From: Fibrobacteraceae bacterium
GTDB taxonomy: Bacteria; Fibrobacterota; Fibrobacteria; Fibrobacterales; Fibrobacteraceae
Direction of reading: 5' to 3'
Length of the DNA: 9,527 nt
Assembly: GCA_023231365.1 (NCBI GenBank)
Contig: JALNVO010000100.1
Location: 1-9,527 of the forward strand
Shown here: positions 1 to 6,954 of the stretch, in pieces
Position numbering within the stretch: the stretch's first letter is position 1
How the letters are laid out: each line of letters starts with the position of its first letter
Notes under the pieces: model-generated
Seen by the model: the letters and a program-made list of their open reading frames with translations, nothing else
Database searches by the model: none
What the model was told of the DNA's origin: nothing
Translations under genes and position numbers: made by a program

Positions 1-1
1 A

Positions 2-670
2 CTCCAGATGCAATACCAGCAGAACCGAGAACTCGCAGGCAAGCTCAAGAGTCTTCCAGCAGGATCTCTCTCGGCTGTGGATAGCAATGACGGACTTCTC
101 GTAAGTATCCGCAATCTTCAGAAGGAGCTCAAGGTCGCTGAAGACGGCGCTGCATCTCAGATCCGCCTTTTGCGCGGAAGCCAGGGGCTAGAAAAGACGA
201 ACAGCGCGGCGGAGGCTCAGGCTTTGCACCGCGAAATGGATATGCTCAAGGAGCAGCAGAAGGAACTCACGATCATTTCCAAGGCGGATTGGGTTGTCGC
301 TAACGTAGAGGTCCGCGATGGAGAAAAGGTTTCGAGTTTTAACCCGCTTCTCACTTTGACCCGCAAATCCCCGTCGCTTGTGCGCGGATACATCAATGAA
401 AAGGTGTATTCCAAGATTAAGGTCGGCGATGATGTAGAAATTATTGAAGGCAATGGGGAAAAAGTTATAGGATCGATTATCGGGATGTCCAGCCGTATAG
501 TTCCCTTCCCGCTCCGCCTTTTGAAAATGCCGGATATGCCGATGTATGGTCGCGAAGTCAGCATCCGCGTTCCAGAACAGAATTCAATGCTTCTCGGAGA
601 AAGAGTCTCCATTTCGGAACTTTCTGGTTTGAAGAAAATTCTCAAGGGTTCGAATGGGGGTAATAGATGA
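2..670 (+). CDS. HlyD-like periplasmic adaptor (membrane fusion protein), 5'-truncated by the window edge
   Basis: The frame is open to the left edge, so only the C-terminal part is visible; the ATG at 8 is probably an internal methionine. Counting from that Met, residues about 30-88 are charged and helical with many Glu, Lys, Gln and Leu, as in the second arm of an adaptor hairpin. Residues about 87-120 (LTIISKADWVVANVEVRDGE onward, then LLTL) match the second lipoyl half-motif of the family, and VRGYINEKVYSKIKVGDDVEI starts the beta-barrel domain. Adaptors of this family bridge an inner-membrane exporter and a TolC-type channel. The next gene, a TolC-like protein, overlaps by ATGA, which supports that pairing. 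The N-terminal membrane anchor, first lipoyl half and inner-membrane partner lie outside the window. Family assignment is fairly sure; the substrate is unknown. Confidence 0.8.
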   Translation, partial: LQMQYQQNRELAGKLKSLPAGSLSAVDSNDGLLVSIRNLQKELKVAEDGAASQIRLLRGSQGLEKTNSAAEAQALHREMDMLKEQQKELTIISKADWVVANVEVRDGEKVSSFNPLLTLTRKSPSLVRGYINEKVYSKIKVGDDVEIIEGNGEKVIGSIIGMSSRIVPFPLRLLKMPDMPMYGREVSIRVPEQNSMLLGERVSISELSGLKKILKGSNGGNR

Positions 671-1977
671 AAGAGATTCTCGCGTGGTGCAGTGTTTTGG
701 TTGTATGTGCCGCAGCAGAACCTTTGACCTGGGAGAGGCTCATTTCTTCCGTAGATGAGGATCCCGTGCTGAAAGCGGCTTCTCAAAGGCAGACCGCGAT
801 CAGCAACCGGACGGGTACCAAGCTTTGGGAAAACCTTGAGTTGGATTATAAGCTCGATGGCCTTGGCTTTATGAAGCACGATATGGAACTTAAAATCAAA
901 CCGCGTGCTTTTGGCGAAGCATCTGCCGATGCCGCTTATTGGAAGGCTCAGGGAGAATATCAGAAAAGCGTTGAAGGCTCGGATCGCGCTTCCGTTCTCT
1001 ATGAGCGTTACGAGCATGCGCTCCGCTATGTGACCCGCTATAAAATTCAACAGTTGCATCTTCAGTTGTTCCAGATTTGCGAAGACCGTATTGAAGTCCT
1101 TCATGCAAAGACGGGTTCCGAGAGCTTCGACCTGCAGGATTTGGTAACGGCTCTTGAAAAGAAAGCTTCGCTTTCGGCGGAACTCATTGCAGATTCCAAT
1201 GCAATTAAAGATTCCAAGATGAAACTTCTTTCCTTTACGCCGGATTTGGATTCCATTGCTCTTGATTCCGCTTGGCTTCCGACGATTGATGAATTGAAGT
1301 CCATTTTGAATAATGCTTCATACAATCCGGAGAGCTATGCTGAAGTCGCGAAGACCAAAGCAAAATGGCTGGTAGACCAAAAGCGTTATGAAGAGGAAAT
1401 GGCTGGTGACCGTGATTACATCTCTAAGATCGGCGTCGGCTATGTCCATGAATTTGGCGAATACAAGTACAAATGGGTAACGACTAGTGTCAGCGGAACG
1501 AACATCAATGAAGAGTGGAGATTGCAGAGAAGCGATGATGACCGCCGGACGATCGATAAGTTTTACATTGATGTTGGTATCAAGCTTCCCTTCTTTGCAA
1601 GCAACGGCACTACGAATTTGAAGCGTCAGATAGATGTCCTTGAAAGCGAACGCGATTATTTGAAGGTCCGCCGTGATGCCTCCCAGAAAATTTCTCGCAT
1701 GCGTGAAGAAATTATGGGACTGATGGCCCAGCGCGATGTACAGAAGAATTTTGTGGATCAAGTGGATGCAGGGGCCCTGTTCCAGGACTTCGCGGCTAAG
1801 GCCGGCAATGATCCGCTCCTGTTGCTCCGCGCCCGCGAGAGTGCATTGGAAAGTACTCTCAAGATCGTGAAGCTCGATAGCGATATTTTTGATGTCTATC
1901 TCGATCTTTTGAATGAGATGGGTAGTTTTGCCCGTACGGATGTAGAGAATCATTTTAAAGCCGGATTGTCAAAATGA
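667..1977 (+). CDS. Divergent TolC-like outer-membrane efflux/export protein
   Basis: The 436-aa product starts with a signal peptide (KEILAWCSVLVVCAAA, likely cleavage after A17), then EPLTWERLISSVDEDPVLKA, which aligns by eye with the start of mature TolC-family proteins. Long charged helical stretches cover about 85-190 and 315-430. At about 300-312, FYIDVGIKLPFFASNG resembles the strand entering the second repeat (VGVSVEWNLFHGG in the clear TolC encoded at 4503-5954). The end, DIFDVYLDLLNEMG, resembles the usual final helix. It is shorter than the other TolC here (483 aa), lacks the first GGR-type turn, and has an unusual polar segment at about 255-295. The start overlaps the adaptor stop (ATGA, 667-670) with a G-run at 656-660 as possible ribosome site. 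It probably forms the outer-membrane exit for that adaptor. A non-channel TolC-fold protein remains possible. Confidence 0.7.
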   Translation: MKEILAWCSVLVVCAAAEPLTWERLISSVDEDPVLKAASQRQTAISNRTGTKLWENLELDYKLDGLGFMKHDMELKIKPRAFGEASADAAYWKAQGEYQKSVEGSDRASVLYERYEHALRYVTRYKIQQLHLQLFQICEDRIEVLHAKTGSESFDLQDLVTALEKKASLSAELIADSNAIKDSKMKLLSFTPDLDSIALDSAWLPTIDELKSILNNASYNPESYAEVAKTKAKWLVDQKRYEEEMAGDRDYISKIGVGYVHEFGEYKYKWVTTSVSGTNINEEWRLQRSDDDRRTIDKFYIDVGIKLPFFASNGTTNLKRQIDVLESERDYLKVRRDASQKISRMREEIMGLMAQRDVQKNFVDQVDAGALFQDFAAKAGNDPLLLLRARESALESTLKIVKLDSDIFDVYLDLLNEMGSFARTDVENHFKAGLSK

Positions 1978-2816
1978 GCGATGCGCGCGGATTCAGCTTG
2001 CTTGAGCGCTTTGAGCTCAAGTATCATATTCCGGTGGAAATGACCGATGATATCGGGCGTTTTATCGCTCCGTATTGTGAAGAGGATTATTACTCTAAAA
2101 TCACTCCGGGCGGTTTTTACTGGATTACGAACCTCTATTTGGATTCGCCCAAGTGGACGTTCCTCAGCTGGAGAAAAGCGCAATTGCTGGACCGTTTTAA
2201 TATGCGCGTCCGCTGTTATGGCGAGCATCCAAAGCAAGACGGTACTTTTCATTTTGAAGTGAAGAGAAAATTGGGAAGTGTGGGCTACAAGAGCCGCGCC
2301 ACCATCAACGGAGAAAATCCCTCGTTTGTGTGGGAAAATCCCGAAAGCAAGTGGCCTTGCAAAACGGACAAGGATCGCAAATATTTGCACGATTTTATCT
2401 ATAAGACGACGGCTTACAATGCGCGCCCAAGGCTTCTTACCCAGTACAAGCGCCGTGCTTGGTTTGGGCTTAACGAAGAATATTCCCGCGTGACGATCGA
2501 TACGGATATGCGGTTCCGCGAAGAAAATGGATTCGACTATTCCGTGGATCCCGCATATATGTGGTCTACCGGGCTACCCCGTTTTTTTGAGCGCAATTGC
2601 AATGCCGTGCTAGAACTCAAATGCCCGGCGCTGCAAGTGCCGTTCTGGATGCTGGATTTGATCCGTCATTTCAATTTAAAGCATGGCGGTTTTTCTAAGT
2701 TCGGTAATGCAGCCGCGGAATGGAAGCGCGTGTATGAGAATCCAAAAGACTTTAGGGATTCGCGCCTTCCGCAATTTGCGGGCGATTTTGAAGACTCCAA
2801 GGAGGTTTTTAGATGA
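1974..2816 (+). CDS. VTC-domain protein (polyphosphate polymerase fold, triphosphate-tunnel type)
   Basis: The 280-aa protein is essentially one VTC domain. Visible landmarks in order are LLERFELKYHIP (residues 9-20, with E11, E14 and K16), YLDSPKWTFLSWR (55-67), FNMRVRCYG (75-83, basic pair R78/R80), FHFEVKRKLG (92-101, E95/K97/K99), RPRLLTQYKRRAWFG (151-165), VTIDTDMRF (173-181), VLELKCP (212-218, E214/K216) and the FSKFG end motif (240-244). In yeast Vtc4 this fold makes polyphosphate from ATP in a basic tunnel, and the basic and acidic residues expected there appear present. No SPX domain, signal peptide or membrane segment is seen, so it is likely cytosolic or tethered by a partner. Bacterial VTC-domain genes often lie near CotH and lamin-tail proteins, in line with the next gene. 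Polyphosphate synthesis is inferred from the fold only; another phosphotransfer role is possible. The start is the ATGA overlap with the TolC-like gene. Confidence 0.85.
   Translation: MSDARGFSLLERFELKYHIPVEMTDDIGRFIAPYCEEDYYSKITPGGFYWITNLYLDSPKWTFLSWRKAQLLDRFNMRVRCYGEHPKQDGTFHFEVKRKLGSVGYKSRATINGENPSFVWENPESKWPCKTDKDRKYLHDFIYKTTAYNARPRLLTQYKRRAWFGLNEEYSRVTIDTDMRFREENGFDYSVDPAYMWSTGLPRFFERNCNAVLELKCPALQVPFWMLDLIRHFNLKHGGFSKFGNAAAEWKRVYENPKDFRDSRLPQFAGDFEDSKEVFR
2799..2805 (+). promoter_or_regulatory. Strong Shine-Dalgarno site for the lamin-tail lipoprotein
   Basis: AAGGAGG lies 7 bases before the ATG at 2813, inside the 3' end of the VTC gene. It fixes the start of the lipoprotein and suggests efficient translation even though the genes overlap. 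It is the best ribosome site in the window; several other starts here have weak or no purine runs. Confidence 0.75.
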
Positions 2817-4369
2817 TACATAAATTAGGGCTTTTTCTTGGAATGCTTGCCTTGCTTTCGCTCTCCGCTTGCGATAGCGGCGAAGGAAAGACGCGTACTG
2901 TTGCTTATACGGCAATGGTCTGTACAGAAATTATGTACCACCCCGCAGGAACGGATTCCGTCGAATTTGTAGAGGTCAAAGCGACAGGAGCTCCGATTTC
3001 GAGTATGTCCGACGTAAATTTGCGCTTGGATGGCGCTGTTTATTATGAATTCCCGGACGAAGCTTTGGATACAAACGAATATATCATTGTTACTAATGAT
3101 ACCGTGGCATTTCACACAAAGTATCCAAATTTTACAGGGCGGCTATTTGGACCGTGGTTTAGCGATGAAAATATGACGAAAGTTGGAAAGCTTTCCAATG
3201 ATGGCGATGTCATTGAAATCAAAATTAAAGGCGATGGCGATTTTGACGCCCGCTTTGATGACGATCCTCCTTGGCCGAGTGCTGCGGATGGAAATGGAAG
3301 TTCCCTCGTTTATGTGGGAAGCAACCCTGCCTATGCCGAGTCTTGGGCCGCGAGCCGCACGATCGGTGGAAATCCGGGTTCAGGCGATGATCCTACGTAT
3401 GCTGCATCTTCTGTACGCATAAATGAAATTATGCCCTATGGAAATAGCGGCGCTTCTTGGATTGAGTTTTACAATTCGGGAACTACCGATGCGGATATAG
3501 GCGGTTGGGAAGTGGTACGTGTAGACGCTACGGATAGCGTCCGCTATGTTCCTTCGGGAACGACAGTGCCTGCGGACGGTTATACAGTCCTTCATACATT
3601 GAATACGGCTGATGGTAGTGCGGATAGTATTTATTGTACGGCTCGTGGGGAAAAAGTATATTTGAGGGAAGCCGTTTCGGGAGCATTGACCGGTGTAGGA
3701 ATCGGCATAGAATATTCCGCAGTTCCTACGGGGCACTCTGCCGGTGTCATTGAACTTAGCGATGGTTCTGTCGAACAGGGAACGCTTGTAACGCCTACGC
3801 CTGGGGCAAAAAATTCCAAAATAGCTCTCGGGCCTATCTATGTGAGTGAGCTTTATTATAATCCGCCAGATGGAGATATTGAATTCTTGGAACTCGTAAA
3901 TAAAAGCGATTCGACTGTTACATTTAAGTTTTTTATGGAAAATGCAAATAATTATGCGGTGTGGAAAATTTTTGGCATCGGTTTTACATTTGATGATGTC
4001 GTAACGCTAGCTCCTGGTCGTGCAATGTTGCTTTTGCCGAGTTCCTATACAGATGTAGACGGTTATACCTCTGTGTCTGTGGATACGGCGGAATATAGAA
4101 CGAGTAGAAGCGTTCCTGATTCAGTCCAGATTTTTCAATATACAGGCAAACTTTCCAACAGAGGTGAGCTCGTTTCTGTCGAAGAACCGGCGGATTACGT
4201 TTCTAAGCTTTATTACCGAGTTTCGGATGCTGTGCTCTATTCCGATGACGGTCTTTGGCCTGCGGAAGCGGATGGCGACGGTTATAGTTTGAACCGCATC
4301 GATTATACGGAGTCGGGTTACGAGCCCTCGAATTGGGAAGCGGCGGAACCAACTCCTGGGAAAATCTGA
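2813..4369 (+). CDS. Lipoprotein with three lamin-tail (LTD) domains
   Basis: The 518-aa product has a lipoprotein signal (MIHKLGLFLGMLALLSLSAC; lipobox LSAC, lipidated Cys20), so it is exported and membrane-anchored. Three repeats of the lamin-tail immunoglobulin-like fold follow. Domain 1 is about 36-190 (VCTEIMYHP, VEFVEV, closing with a W and a GNPG turn). Domain 2 is about 201-333 (VRINEIMPYG, SWIEFYN, closing TPTPGAKN). Domain 3 is about 342-518 (IYVSELYYNP, IEFLELVN, closing EPTPGKI). Domains 1 and 3 share an ADGxGxSL element before the closing W. Residues 140-165 are Asp-rich (DGDFDARFDDDPPWPSAADG) and might bind Ca2+. LTDs occur in secreted and surface proteins, often near CotH kinases and VTC proteins. 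No catalytic domain is seen, so a binding or scaffolding role on the cell surface is inferred. The start overlaps the VTC gene by ATGA. Confidence 0.85.
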   Translation: MIHKLGLFLGMLALLSLSACDSGEGKTRTVAYTAMVCTEIMYHPAGTDSVEFVEVKATGAPISSMSDVNLRLDGAVYYEFPDEALDTNEYIIVTNDTVAFHTKYPNFTGRLFGPWFSDENMTKVGKLSNDGDVIEIKIKGDGDFDARFDDDPPWPSAADGNGSSLVYVGSNPAYAESWAASRTIGGNPGSGDDPTYAASSVRINEIMPYGNSGASWIEFYNSGTTDADIGGWEVVRVDATDSVRYVPSGTTVPADGYTVLHTLNTADGSADSIYCTARGEKVYLREAVSGALTGVGIGIEYSAVPTGHSAGVIELSDGSVEQGTLVTPTPGAKNSKIALGPIYVSELYYNPPDGDIEFLELVNKSDSTVTFKFFMENANNYAVWKIFGIGFTFDDVVTLAPGRAMLLLPSSYTDVDGYTSVSVDTAEYRTSRSVPDSVQIFQYTGKLSNRGELVSVEEPADYVSKLYYRVSDAVLYSDDGLWPAEADGDGYSLNRIDYTESGYEPSNWEAAEPTPGKI

Positions 4370-4393
4370 GACATTTTTGTTGAATGCATATTT

Positions 4394-4440
4394 AATGCTT
4401 TGACGGGCTATAAAGCATTTTGTCACCTATTGAAAGCATT
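4394..4440. promoter_or_regulatory. Repeated AATGCTTT/AAAGCATT sites in the inter-operon spacer
   Basis: The spacer 4370-4502 holds AATGCTTT at 4394-4401 and its exact reverse complement AAAGCATT at 4412-4419 and again at 4433-4440. The first two form an 8-bp inverted repeat with a 10-base loop. The last two are direct repeats (AAAGCATTTT both times) 21 bases apart, about two helical turns. This layout fits an operator for the efflux operon that follows. Alternatively the inverted repeat plus T4 at 4418-4421 could be a weak terminator of the upstream operon. Possible but poor promoter elements (TTGACG at 4400, TATAAA at 4409, TTGAAA at 4430) do not pair at standard spacing, so I do not assign a promoter. 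Confidence 0.35.
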
Positions 4441-4502
4441 TTAACCGCCTTTGCTATGCAATGGTGGTCTTTTGAATTTAAATTTTTTTATCTTTCAAAT
4501 GT

Positions 4503-5954
4503 ATGGGAAAAAATAGTTTACTGATATTCTTTTTGGGTTTTTCCGTAGTTGTTTTTGCCGAACCGCTTTCTTTGAATGATGCAATTGCCAGGGCCAAGCA
4601 AAATAATCCTCAAATTATTATAAATAAAGCACATCTCGGTAAAGCTGAAAGTGAAAAAACGACAGCTCGTTCCCGTTTTTTCCCGCAACTCACTCTTTCG
4701 GGCAAGATGACCCGTATTGATGAGCCTATTTCAATAGATCTCACGCCGATGCGTTCCGCTATTTTGGGCAGTAATTACGCTTCGACTTATACGAGTGTGT
4801 ATTCTATGACGCAGGGCTCATACGGTGCGGAGACCGCAAATACGCTAGCTACTTCTGCAGCGACTCAAGGGCAGACGGCTTTAGCATCCAAGCTTCCTGA
4901 AGATGATTTCAATATCCAAGTTCAAGACAAATTATTCTTTAATGCTACGGCGACTTTGATCTGGCCGATTTTTACCGGTGGCCGGATTTTTTCTGCATAC
5001 AAGGCGGCAAGTGAAAATGTAGATGCTCAAAAATCTGCTTATTCCATGTCGGAGAATTCCATTTTAATGGAAGTCTGTGCTCGCTATTTTGGCGTTCGCC
5101 TTTATGAAGAAATGGTTTCGCTCCGCACTGAAGCGTACAATACACTCCAAGAGCATGTAGATCAGGCAAAGAAGCTGGAAGCCGGAGGGCAGATATCTAG
5201 AGCGGAACGCTTGCGCGCAGAAGTGGCGCTTGCAGAAGCCCAGAATGAAAAAGACAATGCAGAACGGGATCTTTCTCTTGCTCGTCTCGCTTTGGCGAAC
5301 AGCTTGGGATCTAGCGATACGGCTTTGAGTGCGACGACGCCGATCGAGCCCGTGGAAATAAAGGAAAGCCTGGAATTTTACAGACAGCGTGCGGAAGAAA
5401 ACTATCCGGGGATCAAGCAGCTTGAAGTGGAAAAGAAGCGGAGCGAACGCGCCGTGACGGCTGCCCGTGGCGAGTATTTCCCTACGGTCGCTCTTTTTGG
5501 ACAGAAAGAACTTTATACAAAAGATTTGACGATTCTTCAACCGGAATGGGCCGTGGGCGTGAGTGTTGAATGGAACTTGTTCCACGGCGGCGAAACGGCT
5601 GGAAAAGTCGCTGAAGCCAAATCGACCAAGCGCGAAGTAGAAGGGTTACAGAATCAGGCGATACAGAATATTTCCCTTTTGGTAGAAAAGCGCTACCGCG
5701 AGTATGAGCATGCAAAAGGGCAGCTTGAAACGCTGAGGAAAACAGAAGAACTTGCGCAGGAATCTTTGGAAGATCAGAAGAAGGCTTTTGAAGCGGGTAT
5801 GGGTACGAGCCTCGATGTTGTCGATGCCCAGCTTTCTCTTGAACGTTTGCGCGTAGCTACCCTCAAAGCCGACTATGATGCAACGCTTGCTTTGGCGGGC
5901 CTTTTGGAAGCTTGCGGTGAAGTAGAACAAATCGGGAAGTATCTGGAGAAATAA
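4503..5954 (+). CDS. TolC-family outer-membrane efflux protein
   Basis: The 483-aa product has a signal peptide (MGKNSLLIFFLGFSVVVFA, likely cleavage after A19), then EPLSLNDAIARAKQNNPQI, the standard TolC-family opening. Two structural repeats are clear. The first runs from about residue 20 to 275, with the strand and turn TLIWPIFTGGR (151-161) followed by long helices and the KLEAGGQISRAERLRAEVAL element (224-243). The second runs from about 290 to 470, with VSVEWNLFHGGETAG (353-367) and the matching KAFEAGMGTSLDVVDAQLSL (427-446). Length is normal for the family. It should form a trimeric channel across the outer membrane and periplasm. As first gene of a four-gene operon with an adaptor and two permeases, it is the exit duct of that system. 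The start at 4503 lacks an obvious Shine-Dalgarno; the ATG at 4499 is in another frame and meets a stop after five codons. Confidence 0.93.
   Translation: MGKNSLLIFFLGFSVVVFAEPLSLNDAIARAKQNNPQIIINKAHLGKAESEKTTARSRFFPQLTLSGKMTRIDEPISIDLTPMRSAILGSNYASTYTSVYSMTQGSYGAETANTLATSAATQGQTALASKLPEDDFNIQVQDKLFFNATATLIWPIFTGGRIFSAYKAASENVDAQKSAYSMSENSILMEVCARYFGVRLYEEMVSLRTEAYNTLQEHVDQAKKLEAGGQISRAERLRAEVALAEAQNEKDNAERDLSLARLALANSLGSSDTALSATTPIEPVEIKESLEFYRQRAEENYPGIKQLEVEKKRSERAVTAARGEYFPTVALFGQKELYTKDLTILQPEWAVGVSVEWNLFHGGETAGKVAEAKSTKREVEGLQNQAIQNISLLVEKRYREYEHAKGQLETLRKTEELAQESLEDQKKAFEAGMGTSLDVVDAQLSLERLRVATLKADYDATLALAGLLEACGEVEQIGKYLEK
5945..5948 (+). promoter_or_regulatory. Ribosome binding site of the HlyD adaptor
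   Basis: GGAG ends 7 bases before the ATG at 5956 and lies within the last codons of the TolC gene. It supports that start and the operon arrangement. Confidence 0.55.
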
Positions 5955-5955
5955 A

Positions 5956-6951
5956 ATGAAACGCATTCCAGCAATCATCACTCTTTTGATTATCATTGCC
6001 CTCCTTGTGGCGGCTTTCTTTGGAATTAAGCACTTTGCGACTCAGCCTAAATCGGAATATTTGCAAGGCCAAGTAGAAGCCCGCCGCGTAATGGTCGCAG
6101 GGAAGATTCCTGGCCGTATCGCTTCTTTGGCCTTCAAGGAAGGCGATTCTGTGACCAAGGGGCAGGTGATGGCGATTATTTCCAGTGCAGAAATCGAAGC
6201 GAAAAAGATTCAGGCTCAGGGTGCGCTCAATGCGGCGAAAGCGCAGGCGAATAAGGCTCAAAACGGGGCCCGATCCGAACAGATCGCTGCGGCAAAGGCA
6301 ATGAGCGAACGTGCAGCGGAAGGTGCGAAGATTGCACAGACGACTTACGAGCGCGTGCAGAAGCTTTATGACGATGGAGTCCTTCCCATTCAAAAGAGAG
6401 ACGAAGCAGAAGCACAGATGAAAGCGGCAAAGTCACAAGCGGAAGCTGCAGGGGCTCAATATGCAGAAGCTCTGGCTGGTGCACGCAATGAGGATAAGGC
6501 GGCTGCGAATGCTTTGGTAATGCAGGCGAAGGGAGCAGAAGCAGAAGTGAATGCTTATCTCGATGAAACAAAGATTCTCGCTCCGATTTCAGGAGAAGTT
6601 ACCCTCAAGATTTCGGAAGAAGGAGAAGTTGTTGGAGCGGGTTCTCCGGTGATGGCGATAACCGATTTGACGGATGAATGGGCTGTGTTCAACCTCCGTG
6701 AAGATATGCTGAAGGACGTGACCAAGGGAAAAATTTTTGATATGTATGTGCCTGCATTGGATGCGACTGTTGCGATGGAAGTTTATTACATTGCATCTGC
6801 GGGCGATTACGCCGTGTGGAAGAGCAGTAAAGAAAGTGGCGGATTCGACCTCAAGACGTTTGAAGTGCGCCTTCGTCCGAAATTTCCTGTGGCAGGCCTT
6901 CGTCCGGGTATGACTGTTCTTTGGAAGAAAGACCTTAACCTCAAGAAGTAA
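5956..6951 (+). CDS. HlyD-family periplasmic adaptor subunit (membrane fusion protein)
   Basis: The 331-aa protein has an N-terminal membrane anchor (about residues 6-23), then the first lipoyl half (VAGKIPGRIASLAFKEGDSV, 47-66, continuing to about 78). An Ala/Gln/Glu/Lys-rich coiled-coil hairpin spans about 80-203. The second lipoyl half is ILAPISGEVTLKISEEGEVV (207-226, continuing to about 237). A beta-barrel follows (EWAVFNLREDMLKDVTKGK onward), and the C-terminal TFEVRLRPKF and LRPGMTVLWK are typical of adaptors paired with ABC-2 permeases, such as the E. coli YhiI and YbhG types. It should link the two permeases in the inner membrane to the TolC channel. The gene begins 1 nt after the TolC stop and ends 3 nt before the first permease, so the genes are almost certainly cotranscribed. 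Substrate is not evident from sequence. Confidence 0.92.
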   Translation: MKRIPAIITLLIIIALLVAAFFGIKHFATQPKSEYLQGQVEARRVMVAGKIPGRIASLAFKEGDSVTKGQVMAIISSAEIEAKKIQAQGALNAAKAQANKAQNGARSEQIAAAKAMSERAAEGAKIAQTTYERVQKLYDDGVLPIQKRDEAEAQMKAAKSQAEAAGAQYAEALAGARNEDKAAANALVMQAKGAEAEVNAYLDETKILAPISGEVTLKISEEGEVVGAGSPVMAITDLTDEWAVFNLREDMLKDVTKGKIFDMYVPALDATVAMEVYYIASAGDYAVWKSSKESGGFDLKTFEVRLRPKFPVAGLRPGMTVLWKKDLNLKK

Positions 6952-6954
6952 GTT

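Noticed and set aside
217..1104. Long minus-strand open frame (295 codons) opposite the adaptor and TolC-like genes
   Set aside because: It is antisense to two genes with clear family features, has no recognisable motif and a composition typical of reverse-complement shadows, and has no operon context.
4380..4414. Sigma-70 promoter from TTGAAT (4380-4385) and TATAAA (4409-4414)
   Set aside because: The spacing is 23 bases, too long for a standard promoter, and no better pair was found in the spacer.
5064..5585. Minus-strand frame of 173 codons inside the TolC gene
   Set aside because: It lies fully antisense to a well-supported TolC-family gene and has no domain signature.
5863..6393. Minus-strand frame of 176 codons across the TolC/HlyD junction
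   Set aside because: It is antisense to the TolC 3' end and the adaptor coiled coil; the Arg/Leu-rich translation mirrors the Ala/Glu/Lys-rich helix on the other strand.
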